A stretch of 64,000 nt of DNA, from positions 2,108,001-2,172,000 of the forward strand of contig OZ220724.1 of NCBI GenBank assembly GCA_965116715.1, in the 5' to 3' direction. Each line of letters begins with the position of its first letter. The stretch's first letter is position 1. Positions 33,193-41,417 of the stretch are shown in pieces. The notes under the pieces were generated by a model, which was given only the letters and a program-made list of their open reading frames with translations, was not told the origin of the DNA and searched no databases. Position numbers and translations under genes: made by a program. Source of the DNA: Poriferisodalis sp965116715. GTDB lineage: Bacteria > Actinomycetota > Acidimicrobiia > Acidimicrobiales > Poriferisodalaceae.

Positions 33193-33795
33193 TCAGATGC
33201 GCAATCCGGCGAGGATGGCCGCTCGCTCGTCATCGGTCGGCGGGCGGCCCACGTAGATCTCGAAGTAGTACGTGAGCGCTTCGATGCGATCGTCCATCGG
33301 CTCATGGACCTCGAGTTCGTACCAGCCCATCTGCAGGAAGTAGATGGTGCGCGCACGGTGAAGTCTCATGACCGGATCGCTCACTTCGGCCGCGAGCATC
33401 TGCACGCACGCATCCACCCGCCGCTCATCGGTGGCTCTCAGCTTCTGCCACAACTCGGGGTTGCTGCGGCCCCAATTGCGCACCGCTACTTCGAGGCGCG
33501 GGTCGAAGCGTTCGATCCCCAGCCAGCAGCGCATCAATGCGACATACCGGTCGACGATGCTGCCCTCCAGCGTCGCTGCCCGGACGATCGAGCCTGAGTT
33601 GGTCTCCTCCCACACCTCGAGCAGGCGGCTGAGCAGGGCTTCATGGTTCTCGAAGTGCCAGTAGAAGCTGCCCCGGGTGACGCCGAGCCTCTTGGCGAGC
33701 GGCAGGACTTTGACGGCGCCGATGCCGTCGGAGACGAGCACGTCGAGTGCGGCCGACACCCAGTCGTCTGCGCTCAGGCGCGCCCGCTCAGCCAT
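33193..33795 (-). CDS. TetR family transcriptional regulator
   Basis: A 200-residue TetR-type repressor. The N-terminal HTH (DWVSAALDVLVSDGIGAVKVLPLAKRLGVTRGSFYWHFEN, residues about 11-50) is clear, and the C-terminal helical ligand domain is typical in length. Its position upstream of the MttB-like gene, same strand, 72 bp away, suggests it regulates that gene or the divergent menF. The promoters of this gene and menF lie back to back within 47 bp. Confidence 0.88.
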   Translation of the reverse strand: MAERARLSADDWVSAALDVLVSDGIGAVKVLPLAKRLGVTRGSFYWHFENHEALLSRLLEVWEETNSGSIVRAATLEGSIVDRYVALMRCWLGIERFDPRLEVAVRNWGRSNPELWQKLRATDERRVDACVQMLAAEVSDPVMRLHRARTIYFLQMGWYELEVHEPMDDRIEALTYYFEIYVGRPPTDDERAAILAGLRI

Positions 33796-33801
33796 CGAGC
33801 C

Positions 33802-33807
33802 ACCCTA
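33802..33807 (-). promoter_or_regulatory. -10 element of the tetR gene (leaderless)
   Basis: TAGGGT on the minus strand, 6 nt before ATG at 33795. Confidence 0.55.
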
Positions 33808-33830
33808 GTGAGAGCGTCCGTGGATGGGCT

Positions 33831-33836
33831 TACCCT
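33831..33836 (+). promoter_or_regulatory. -10 element of menF (leaderless)
   Basis: TACCCT, 6 nt, then GTG at 33843. Confidence 0.55.
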
Positions 33837-33842
33837 AGAAAT

Positions 33843-35894
33843 GTGTCGGCAAAGAGACTCACGTCGGTGTTGGGTGCCCGCGGCGATGACACCCTGACCT
33901 TCGACGAACTGGTGCAGCAGTCCGGGCTCGACGCCGAACTCGTCCGGCTGGCGACCGACACCGGCTTGGTGCGACCGCTGCGCACACCGGCAGACGCTGC
34001 CGATGACGCTCTAGGGGCTGCCGGCGAGACCGCGGCCGGGGACGGTGTCACCGGCGGCACGCTGTACAGCACCGGTGCGCTGACCATGCTGCGTGCAGCG
34101 ACCGAGCTGCTGGCCGCCGAGATGCCGCTCGATGATCTCGTCGGCCTCGCGCTGCGACACGCGTCGAACATGGAAGCCGTCGCCGCGGACGCCGTCGAGC
34201 TGTTCGCCGGCCGTTTCGCCGAGCGGCCCGCAGCGGAACGTGCCGAGCTGGCGGCTCGCCTGATCCCGCTGGTCACCGACCTGGTGGCTCAGCACTTTCG
34301 CGAATCGCTCGTCGAGCGCGCCACCGAGCGCATCCTGGCCGGCGACATCGATGACGAACCGGTCGAGCGCGCCGCTGTGACCGCGGAGGCCGCGCCGAGC
34401 GCGCCCGGCGCCTCGACGGGACTGCGCGCCAGGCACGCACTGACGCTGGAGTGCCGTGAGCTGTCCGGCGAGCTTGACCCGCTGGCGGTCTTCGGAGCCT
34501 CCGATGCGCACCAGCGGGTGTACTGGGCGTGTCCGGACGCCGACCTGGAGTTCTGTGCGCTCGGCAGCGCCTTCGAGGCCAGTGCCGTCGCCGGTGCCGA
34601 TCGCTTCGCGTCCGTCGCTGAGGCACTGAGCCTGCTGGACGTCACCGTGACCGGCGACAGCGGTCACCCGATCGGGCCGCTGGCGGTGGGCGGCTTCTCG
34701 TTCCGTCCCGAGACGCCCGCGGCAGACTCGATGTGGGAGGTATTCGGCACTGGCTGCCTGACCGTGCCTGACGTGCTCGTCGTGCGTCGGGGCGGCCAGT
34801 CGTGGCTGACCTCGGTGCCCGGTGCCCCCGTCTGGCCGGTCATGGCTGCGGCACGATCGGGGGTCGGGGGGGCATGTGCCACCTGCGGCGTGGCTGACGG
34901 CAGCGGGGTCTGCGGCCTGGCTGCAGTTGCCGGTGAGTCGAACGGGAACTGCGCCCGGGATGACATGACCGTGCGAGGCGACGCCAGCGACGAACTCACG
35001 GGCGCCCCTGAGGGCATCCTGGCCGATCCCGAACTGGCGGCGGGGCACGCGAGCGATCTGAACGCGGCGGCGCTGGCCGTGCTCGGCGGGAGCTACCAAG
35101 CAGACGACGACTACACCGAGCTGGTACGGCGCGCCCTCGACAGGATCGCCGAGGGGGGGCTGGACAAGGTCGTGACGGCGCGCGAGCTGCATATCGCGTC
35201 GGGGCTCGAACCCATCGCAGTGCTCAACCGCCTGCGGTCGCGCTACCCGTCCTGCGTCACCTTCGCGTTCGGGCGCGGGGCGCAGACGTTCTTCGGCGCC
35301 ACGCCCGAACAACTGGTGCACTGCGACGGGCTGCGGCTGCAGACTGACGCGCTGGCCGGCTCGGGGCGCCGTGTCGGCGACCCGGCGCGAGACCGGGAGC
35401 TTGCGGCCGAGCTGCAGCGCGATCCCAAGGAGCTGACCGAGCACGCGATGGTGGTCACCGACGTGCGCGACACGCTGCGTGCGTGCGGCGCAGCGCTCGA
35501 TGCCCCCTCGCCGACCGGCGTCATGGAACTGCGGCGCATCATGCACCTGCACACGCCGATCAGCGGGCGCGTCCCCGCCGGCACCACGGTGCTGGAGCTC
35601 GCGAGCGCATTGCATCCCACGGCGGCGGTCGCCGGGCTGCCGCGGCGCGTCGCCCGCGACTGGATCTCCGAGCACGAGGGATTCGACCGTGGCTGGTACG
35701 CAGCTCCGGTGGGCTGGACGACGCTGGACGGGCGCGGCGAATTTCGCGTCGCGCTGCGCTGCGCGCTGACCGGTCCCGCCGAGACCCGGCTGTTCGCCGG
35801 TGGCGGCATCGTGGAGGGCGCAGCTCCCGATGCCGAGCTGGCCGAGACCACGATCAAGCTCGAGGCCCTCCTGTACGCGCTCACCGACGACTGA
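33843..35894 (+). CDS. menF: Isochorismate synthase with N-terminal MerR-like regulatory domain
   Basis: A 683-residue protein. The C-terminal half (residues about 380-680) is the chorismate-utilising domain: EGGLDKVVTARELHI, CVTFAFGRGAQTFFGATPEQLV, LAGSGRRVGDPARD, ELTEHAMVVTDVRDTL, RIMHLHTPISGRV and LHPTAAVAGLPRRVA. It makes isochorismate for menaquinone. The first 190 residues are not part of the usual enzyme; TFDELVQQSGLDAELVRLA and LYSTGALTMLRAATELLAAEMPLDDLVGLALRHASN look like a MerR-type winged helix plus helical region. The frame is continuous from the GTG, which has a -10 element 6 nt upstream. menD follows after 7 bp. Confidence 0.82.
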   Translation: MSAKRLTSVLGARGDDTLTFDELVQQSGLDAELVRLATDTGLVRPLRTPADAADDALGAAGETAAGDGVTGGTLYSTGALTMLRAATELLAAEMPLDDLVGLALRHASNMEAVAADAVELFAGRFAERPAAERAELAARLIPLVTDLVAQHFRESLVERATERILAGDIDDEPVERAAVTAEAAPSAPGASTGLRARHALTLECRELSGELDPLAVFGASDAHQRVYWACPDADLEFCALGSAFEASAVAGADRFASVAEALSLLDVTVTGDSGHPIGPLAVGGFSFRPETPAADSMWEVFGTGCLTVPDVLVVRRGGQSWLTSVPGAPVWPVMAAARSGVGGACATCGVADGSGVCGLAAVAGESNGNCARDDMTVRGDASDELTGAPEGILADPELAAGHASDLNAAALAVLGGSYQADDDYTELVRRALDRIAEGGLDKVVTARELHIASGLEPIAVLNRLRSRYPSCVTFAFGRGAQTFFGATPEQLVHCDGLRLQTDALAGSGRRVGDPARDRELAAELQRDPKELTEHAMVVTDVRDTLRACGAALDAPSPTGVMELRRIMHLHTPISGRVPAGTTVLELASALHPTAAVAGLPRRVARDWISEHEGFDRGWYAAPVGWTTLDGRGEFRVALRCALTGPAETRLFAGGGIVEGAAPDAELAETTIKLEALLYALTDD

Positions 35895-35901
35895 GCCGGC
35901 C

Positions 35902-36465
35902 ATGCAGATCTCCGACGACGATGCCGCCTACCTGGCCTGCCGGTCGCTCTGCGCGGGGCTGGTCGAAGCGGGCATCACCGATGCGGTCGTGTCACCGGGC
36001 TCGCGCTCGATGCCGCTGGCGCTCACCGTCGACGCCACTGTCGGGTTGCGCACGTGGGTCCGGATCGACGAACGATCCGCCGGGTACTTCGCGCTCGGGC
36101 TGGCCAAGGGTTCGGGACGGCCGGTGATGCTGGTGTGCACGTCGGGCACAGCGGCGGCCAACTACCTGCCGGCGGTGGTCGAAGCGCACCACTCCGGCGT
36201 GCCGCTGGTGGTGGTGACCGCGGACCGGCCGCCGGAGCTGCGGGGCTGGGGAGCCGGGCAGACCATCGATCAGCACTCGCTGTACGGCAGCCACGTGCGA
36301 TGGTTCTGCGAGACTCCGGTGCCCTCGGAGCTGCCGGTGGATCAGGCAGTGCGGTGGTTCGGCGTCGCGGCTGCCCGCGCGGTCGAGCAGGCGGCCGGCT
36401 CGAACCCCGGTCCCGTGCACCTCAACATGCCGTTCCGGGAACCGCTGGAGCCGCTGCCGTGCTGA
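35902..36465 (+). CDS. menD: MenD N-terminal half (thiamine-diphosphate PYR domain)
   Basis: A 187-residue polypeptide equal to the first domain of SEPHCHC synthase. It shows GITDAVVSPGSRSMPLAL near residue 23, IDERSAGYFALGLAKGSGRPVMLVCTSGTAAANYLPAVVEA (residue about 53-95; the catalytic Glu lies in DERSAGY) and TADRPPELRGWGAGQTIDQ near 108. It stops with TGA at 36463-36465, after PVHLNMPFREPLEPLPC, precisely at the end of the PYR domain. The remaining two domains are encoded in the next frame, starting with an overlapping GTG. This is either a true split enzyme or a single indel. Confidence 0.82.
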   Translation: MQISDDDAAYLACRSLCAGLVEAGITDAVVSPGSRSMPLALTVDATVGLRTWVRIDERSAGYFALGLAKGSGRPVMLVCTSGTAAANYLPAVVEAHHSGVPLVVVTADRPPELRGWGAGQTIDQHSLYGSHVRWFCETPVPSELPVDQAVRWFGVAAARAVEQAAGSNPGPVHLNMPFREPLEPLPC

Positions 36466-37604
36466 GCGAGTGGGCGGAGGGGTGCGAGCGGGGAGTGGTG
36501 GCGGCCGGGCCCATGTGGGACGGGGACCGGTGGGCCGAGGCGGTGGCCGAGTTCTGCCGCCGGACCGGCTGGCCGCTGCTGGCTGAGCCCTGCTCGCAAC
36601 TGCGGCGCGAGCTGGACGGGGTGGTGGTCACCGATCATCACGACCTGCTGCTGCGCACGCCATGGGCAGATGCCGAGCCGCCCGATGCGGTGCTGCGCAT
36701 CGGCGGGGCGCCGACGTGCAAGCCACTGCGGCTGTGGATCGAGCGCCATCGCCCGGCGTTCGCCTTCGTCGATCCGGCCAGCACCTGGACCGATGCGAGC
36801 TTCAGCGTTTCGCTGCATCTGCCCGTCGGGCCGGATGCCGTGGCTGATGCGGCGGCAAAGCTGGTCCCGAGGGACTCCCCGTGGGCGCAGCGATGGGCCG
36901 ACGCTGATGCACGCGCCGGCGCCGCAATCGACGGGGTGCTCGACACCGAGCCGCTGCTCGAAGCCGGTGTGGCTCGCCAGCTCGAGCGCAGCCTTCCGGC
37001 GGGACACGCGTTGTATGTGTCGAACTCGATGCCGGTGCGCGACGTCGATTCGTACTTGCGAGCCCGCTCAGAGCCCTTGACGGTGCATGCCCACCGGGGT
37101 GCCAGCGGCATCGACGGCGTGATCTCAGCTGCGACCGGTGTGGCTGCATCGGGTACCCCGACCACGGTGCTGGTGGGCGATCTGGCATTCCGCCACGACA
37201 TCGGCGGGCTCGTCGGTGCGTTCGACACTGAGCCGGCCGCGCATGGTGGACCCGGCGGATTCGACCTCACCGTGGTGGTCGTGGACAACGGCGGCGGCAC
37301 GATCTTCTCGTTCCTGCCTGCGTACGGCGTCGTTGACGCCGCGGCGTTCGACCGTCTGCTGACGACTCCCCCCGGGCGCGGCAGTGCCGAGCTGGCGAGT
37401 GGCCTCTCATCGGCCATGGGCTTCGAGCATCACCACATCGGATCGCGCGACGAGCTGCATGAGCTGCTGGCCGGGTCCGGGTCGAATCGGGGCGTGCGCG
37501 TCATCACCATCGACATCGACGCCGACGCGAACCGGGAGCAGCACCGGCGCCTAGCCGGCGCGGTCGCCGCGGCAGCCGGGGGCGCGCAGCCCCTCCCCAC
37601 GTAG
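36459..37604 (+). CDS. menD: MenD C-terminal half (central and thiamine-diphosphate PP domains)
   Basis: A 381-residue polypeptide from GTG 36459, overlapping the N-terminal half by 7 bp. It contains the central domain (GWPLLAEPCSQLR) and the PP domain with SNSMPVRDVDSYL, AHRGASGIDGVISAATGVA, VLVGDLAFRHDIGGL and VVDNGGGTIFSFLP (the GDxxF...NN-type diphosphate-binding region). Together the halves total 568 residues, the normal MenD length. They convert isochorismate and 2-oxoglutarate to SEPHCHC. The stop codon overlaps the menH start by 1 bp. Confidence 0.82.
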   Translation: MLSEWAEGCERGVVAAGPMWDGDRWAEAVAEFCRRTGWPLLAEPCSQLRRELDGVVVTDHHDLLLRTPWADAEPPDAVLRIGGAPTCKPLRLWIERHRPAFAFVDPASTWTDASFSVSLHLPVGPDAVADAAAKLVPRDSPWAQRWADADARAGAAIDGVLDTEPLLEAGVARQLERSLPAGHALYVSNSMPVRDVDSYLRARSEPLTVHAHRGASGIDGVISAATGVAASGTPTTVLVGDLAFRHDIGGLVGAFDTEPAAHGGPGGFDLTVVVVDNGGGTIFSFLPAYGVVDAAAFDRLLTTPPGRGSAELASGLSSAMGFEHHHIGSRDELHELLAGSGSNRGVRVITIDIDADANREQHRRLAGAVAAAAGGAQPLPT

Positions 37605-38419
37605 TGCCACCCCACGAGCCGTTGCCGCTCGCCGCCGAAGTGAGCGGCGACGGCGAGCCAGTCATCGTCATCCACGGATTCACCGGCAGTGCTGCCGCCA
37701 TGGCGCCCCTGGTGTCCCGGCTCGACGGCTGCCGGCGGATTGCCGTGGATCTGATCGGTCACGGTCGCAGCCCCTCCCCAACTGACCTGGCGCCTTACGG
37801 CGTCGAGGCCATGGCGGCGTCGGTCGCCGCGCTCGGGACCGGTATCGCTGAAGGGCCCTGTCACGTCGTCGGCTACTCGATGGGCGGTCGGGTGGCGCTG
37901 ACGCTGGCCTCAGCGCACCCAGAGGTCTGCAGGTCGCTCACACTCATCAGCGCGACCGCCGGGATCACCGACGAGGCCGAGCGCGCTCAGCGGCGGCAGG
38001 CCGACGAGGCACTCGCCGACCGGATCGACGAGCACGGCGTCAATCACTTCGTCGAGGAGTGGATGGCAGCACCGATGTGGGACACGTTGCGGACGAGTCT
38101 CAGCGCCGAGGCGTGGCAGGCGTCCATCGATCAGCGGCAACGCTCCGATGCCACCGGCCTGGCGAACTCGCTGCGCGCCGCCGGAACGGGTTCGATGACG
38201 CCCCTGTGGGACCGGTTGAGCGCCCTCGACGTGCCGACGCTGGTCATATGCGGCGAGCTCGACGCCAAGTTCGTCGAGATCGGCCTCCGCATGTCGGAGC
38301 TGCTGCCGGAGAGCGAACTTGCGGTGCTGCCCGGCGTCGGCCACGCCGTCCATCTCGAAGCTCCCGAAGCCTGTGCCCGAGCCATCGCCGAGCATCTGGC
38401 GGTCTCTGGGGCGCGCTAA
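37604..38419 (+). CDS. menH: SHCHC synthase, alpha/beta hydrolase
   Basis: A 271-residue alpha/beta hydrolase starting with GTG at 37604 on the last base of menD. It shows VIVIHGFTGSAAAM (oxyanion region), VDLIGHGRSPSPTDLAPYGVE, the nucleophile elbow HVVGYSMGGRVALTLA (Ser near residue 94), ICGELDAKFVEIG (Asp) and LPGVGHAVHLEAPEA (His). The operon context identifies it as MenH, which removes pyruvate from SEPHCHC. It ends 4 bp into the convergent cdd gene. Confidence 0.85.
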   Translation: MPPHEPLPLAAEVSGDGEPVIVIHGFTGSAAAMAPLVSRLDGCRRIAVDLIGHGRSPSPTDLAPYGVEAMAASVAALGTGIAEGPCHVVGYSMGGRVALTLASAHPEVCRSLTLISATAGITDEAERAQRRQADEALADRIDEHGVNHFVEEWMAAPMWDTLRTSLSAEAWQASIDQRQRSDATGLANSLRAAGTGSMTPLWDRLSALDVPTLVICGELDAKFVEIGLRMSELLPESELAVLPGVGHAVHLEAPEACARAIAEHLAVSGAR

Positions 38420-38808
38420 CCCTCCGGCAGCGGGAATTCGAAGGCGCCGGGCAGCAGCTCGGCAACGGTGGTGTGCTCGTTCACCGCGCAGTCGGGACCG
38501 CCTGCTTCCAGGAGCAACTGCCGGCAGCGGCCGCACGGGGCGAGCAGATCGCCGTTCGCGTCGGTGACAGTCACTGCCATCAGGCGGCCTCCCCCACTGC
38601 GATGCAGGTCGCAGACCATGGCGCATTCGGCGCACAGCGTCAGCCCGTAGGAGGCGTTCTCGACGTTGCAGCCGGTGACGATCCGTCCGTCGTCGACGAG
38701 GCCTGCTGCGCCGACATGGAAGTTCGAGTACGGCGCATACGCCACGCGCGACGCCTCGTGCGCCTGAGCGCGTAGTTCGGCCCAATCGACTGCGGTGTCG
38801 CTTGGCAT
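38416..38808 (-). CDS. cdd: Cytidine deaminase
   Basis: A 130-residue zinc enzyme turning cytidine into uridine. Motifs are APYSNFHVGAAGLVDDG near residue 25, GCNVENASYGLTLCAECAMV (Cys and catalytic Glu with zinc) near 46, and APCGRCRQLLLEAGG near 90. It converges on menH. The repeat copy F lies upstream of its start. Confidence 0.93.
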   Translation of the reverse strand: MPSDTAVDWAELRAQAHEASRVAYAPYSNFHVGAAGLVDDGRIVTGCNVENASYGLTLCAECAMVCDLHRSGGGRLMAVTVTDANGDLLAPCGRCRQLLLEAGGPDCAVNEHTTVAELLPGAFEFPLPEG

Positions 38809-38873
38809 GTGGGCGCGGCTCCTGGGTTGGGTGGTTGCGAGGGTATGGGCTGTGGGGCAGGCACTACTGGCTT

Positions 38874-38930
38874 CCGGGGCGGCCGGGGGCAACGCCGCCC
38901 GTTGCGGCGGGGATGGGCTGTCGGGCTGTC
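38874..38930 (+). repeat. Degenerate fragment of the structured repeat
   Basis: CCGGGGCGGCCGGGGGCAAC matches a left arm, and GCCGCCCGTTGCGGC with GGGGATGGGCTGTCGGGCTG resembles the middle of the core with an internal deletion. It precedes copy F by about 10 bp. Confidence 0.65.
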
Positions 38931-38939
38931 TGCTGCGTT

Positions 38940-39060
38940 CCGGGGCGGCCGGGGGCAGGTACACCCATGCTCAAACATGCGCAGCGCCGCCCATTGCAGG
39001 GGGGATGGGCTGTGGCGCTGCGAACTGCGCGTGGGTACACCTGCCCCCGTCCGCCCCTGG
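38940..39060 (+). repeat. Structured intergenic repeat, copy F
   Basis: The arms GGGGCGGCCGGGGGCAGGT and ACCTGCCCCCGTCCGCCCC pair over 19 bp with one mismatch. CAGGT/ACCTG is a third arm variant, again compensated. The core has GCTCAAACATGCGCAGCGCC and GGCGCTGCGAACTGCGCG. It lies between divergent cdd and menC. Confidence 0.87.
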
Positions 39061-39087
39061 GTCTCTGGTGGCGGAGCGCAATCGCAA

Positions 39088-39093
39088 TAGCGT
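39088..39093 (+). promoter_or_regulatory. -10 element of menC (leaderless)
   Basis: TAGCGT, 7 nt, then GTG at 39101; it starts 28 bp after repeat copy F. Confidence 0.55.
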
Positions 39094-39100
39094 TTCGCGG

Positions 39101-40132
39101 GTGCAGGCGAACTTGCGGGAGTTTGAGCTGGTGCTGGCTCGGCCGTTGGTGACGGCGCATGGTTCGATCGCGGTGCGACGGGGCATCGAGGTGCGCGTCG
39201 GGGACCATGCCTGCGTCGGCACGGGCGAGGCGGCGCCGTTGCCGGGGTTTGGCGTGGAGACGTACGGGGAGGCGCTGGCGGCGCTGGAGCGGTGGGCTGA
39301 CGATCCCGAAGGGTCACCGCCCAGTGAGCCATGTGCCGCTGCCGCGGTCGAGTCTGCTTTGACGCAGCTTGATGCTGAGATTGAAGGGGTTTCGCTGGCG
39401 ACGCTGCTTGCTGGGGAGGCGCCTGCGCAGCGGCGCATTGCGGTGCATGCGCTGGTGTCGGATCTGGATCCTGAGGCTGCGGCTCAGCAGGCTGCGCGGG
39501 CTGCTGCTGTCGGGCATCTGGCGGTGAAGCTCAAGGTGGCGGCTCACGCAGTTGAGCCCGTGAGCGGCACCGCCGGCGATGCTGGTGCATCACATGACCT
39601 GCAAGCGGCGCGGATTGCTGCTGTGCGGCGGGCGCTGCCGGCGGGGGTGGCGCTGCGGTTGGATGCCAATGGTGGTTGGGACCGGGCTACGGCAGTGAAG
39701 GTGCTGCGGCGGGTCGGCCATCTTGACATCGAGTACGTGGAAGAGCCGACGCCACAGCCGGCCGACTGGGCACAGATCAGCCGGACCGTCGGTCTGCCGG
39801 TGGCTGCCGATGAACACCTGCGCGACCCGGCTGCGCTCGACCGGCTCGTGGAGGTGGGCGCCATCGAAGTGGCGGTGCTCAAGCCCGCAGTCCTGGGCGG
39901 GCCGCATGCCACCTACGACCTCGCCCGGCGTGCGGCCATGCGCGACGTGCGCTCGGTGGTGTCCACCTTCATCTGCGGGCCTGCCGGGCTGCGGATTGCT
40001 CGGGACACTGCTGTGGCTGTCGATCCCCGCGGGGTGCACGGCATCGGCACCGCCACGCTGTTCGCCGAGCCGATGCCCGAGGACGTCACGCCCGCGGGCG
40101 GCTACCTGCCCGTTGACACCGGCGTGTCCTAG
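39101..40132 (+). CDS. menC: o-Succinylbenzoate synthase (enolase superfamily)
   Basis: A 343-residue enolase-superfamily enzyme dehydrating SHCHC to o-succinylbenzoate. It shows the N-terminal capping domain, AVKLKVAAHAVEPV (KxK base) near residue 142, LRLDANGGWDRATAVKVLR (first metal Asp), DIEYVEEPTPQPADW (second), VAADEHLRDP (third) and AVLKPAVLGG (second Lys). Context with menF, menD, menH and menE supports the assignment. The first 190 codons favour G/T endings, the later part C endings. The stop codon lies in the target site of the IS630 element, which recreated TAG. Confidence 0.82.
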   Translation: MQANLREFELVLARPLVTAHGSIAVRRGIEVRVGDHACVGTGEAAPLPGFGVETYGEALAALERWADDPEGSPPSEPCAAAAVESALTQLDAEIEGVSLATLLAGEAPAQRRIAVHALVSDLDPEAAAQQAARAAAVGHLAVKLKVAAHAVEPVSGTAGDAGASHDLQAARIAAVRRALPAGVALRLDANGGWDRATAVKVLRRVGHLDIEYVEEPTPQPADWAQISRTVGLPVAADEHLRDPAALDRLVEVGAIEVAVLKPAVLGGPHATYDLARRAAMRDVRSVVSTFICGPAGLRIARDTAVAVDPRGVHGIGTATLFAEPMPEDVTPAGGYLPVDTGVS

Positions 40133-41220
40133 TGGTGTGTCGCGGTTTTGTTGAGGGCGGTTCGGGCTCGTTTGACTTTGGCGATGATGTGGTCGGCTGT
40201 CTTGGTCCATCGCAGCGGTTGGGGGTCTGCGTTCCGGTGGGCGGCCCAGTGGTCGATGGCGTCTGTGAGCTCGGCGACTGAGTTGAACGCTCGGGTGCGC
40301 AGGGCTTTGCGGGTGAGGATCGAGAACCAGCCCTCGACGAGGTTGGCCCAGCTGGAGCTGGTGGGGGTGAAGTGCAGGTGCCAGCGTTCGCGGCGGGGGT
40401 GGGCGAGCCATTTGCGCACCGGCTCGGCCTTGTGGGCCGACACGTTGTCCAAGATGACGTGGACGTCGAGGTGGCGCGGCGTGTGCAGGTCGATCCATCT
40501 GAAGAAGGCGAGCACGTCGTTGCCGGTGTGGCGTTTTCGGGTCTGGTGGAGCACTTCGCCGGCGGCGACGTTCAATGCGGCGAACAGGTCGACGGTGCCG
40601 TTTCTCTTGTAGTCGTGGGTGAGGGTGCGGTTGCGTCCCGGGCGCAACCGCAGCGACGGCTGGGCGCGGTCCAGGGCCTGGATCTGGGTCTTCTCGTCGA
40701 AGCTGAACACCACCGCGCGCTCAGGGGGCTTCGCATAGAGCCCGATCACGTCTTGGAGCTTGGCCTCGAAGTCGGGGTCGGCGGACACCTTGAACACGTC
40801 CGCCAGCCACGGCCGCAGCCCCCGCTCGCGCCAGACCCGCGCCACGAAGTCCTTGCCCACCCCGTGGCGGGCCGCCATCTGACGCGTCGACCAGCACATC
40901 GCCTCGTCGGGCGGCTCGACCGTCAGCGTGTCGGCCACGATCGCCTCCACCGTCGAAGCAGGCACCGACGGCTTGCGGCCACGGCCCGGCGCCACCGCGC
41001 CCAGCCCCGCCGCGCCCGAGCGCCCGAACTCGTCGCGCCAGCGGCGCACCGTGTCCTGATGGGCGCCCATCCGCCGGGCCACGCCGCGCACCGACCCGCC
41101 ATCACACAAGGCCAACAGCGCCCTCGCCGGACGCACCCGACGCCACGGCTCACAGCCCGAGCGCGCTATGCGCTCCAGCTCGGCCCGGTCCTCATCGCAC
41201 AGCACAAAACCATCAGCCAT
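40129..41220 (-). CDS. IS630 family transposase
   Basis: A 363-residue DDE transposase. Helix-turn-helix segments GSVRGVARRMGAHQDTVRRWRDEF (residue about 45) and STRQMAARHGVGKDFVARVW (residue about 112) precede the catalytic core: FSFDEKTQIQAL (D, near 175), VHVILDNVSAHKAEP (D, near 265) and SSSWANLVEGWFSILTRKAL (E, near 305). The frame is intact. Its TAG stop uses the target-site TA plus one flanking base outside the element. Confidence 0.9.
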   Translation of the reverse strand: MADGFVLCDEDRAELERIARSGCEPWRRVRPARALLALCDGGSVRGVARRMGAHQDTVRRWRDEFGRSGAAGLGAVAPGRGRKPSVPASTVEAIVADTLTVEPPDEAMCWSTRQMAARHGVGKDFVARVWRERGLRPWLADVFKVSADPDFEAKLQDVIGLYAKPPERAVVFSFDEKTQIQALDRAQPSLRLRPGRNRTLTHDYKRNGTVDLFAALNVAAGEVLHQTRKRHTGNDVLAFFRWIDLHTPRHLDVHVILDNVSAHKAEPVRKWLAHPRRERWHLHFTPTSSSWANLVEGWFSILTRKALRTRAFNSVAELTDAIDHWAAHRNADPQPLRWTKTADHIIAKVKRARTALNKTATHH

Positions 41221-41262
41221 GCACCCACCATACGCGCCCCAACCAAATCAACGACGAACCAC
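40132..41262 (-). mobile_element. IS630-type insertion sequence
   Basis: An element of about 1131 bp flanked by TA target duplications (40130-40131 and 41263-41264). The ends are imperfect inverted repeats: GTGGTGTGTCGCGGTTTTG at the left and GTGGTTCGTCGTTGATTTGG read inward from the right. It is inserted in the TA of the menC stop codon. Both host junctions read CTAG. Confidence 0.85.
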
Positions 41263-41264
41263 TA

Positions 41265-41417
41265 GATGCGCCAGCGTCACGTGAGCACCCAAGGACCGCT
41301 TGAGTCTGAGTCCCAGCCGTTTAGCATTCTGCACTGCTTTTAAGTGATTTAGTTATAAACACTGCAGATCGTCATGTTTCCCGCGAAGACTGCCGCCGCT
41401 GGTTGCTCTGGAACTGG
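41265..41417. other. AT-richer intergenic stretch
   Basis: About 150 bp between the IS630 element and the 3' end of the surface-protein gene. It is clearly lower in GC around 41331-41375 (TTTTAAGTGATTTAGTTATA). No gene or clear terminator seen. Confidence 0.4.
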
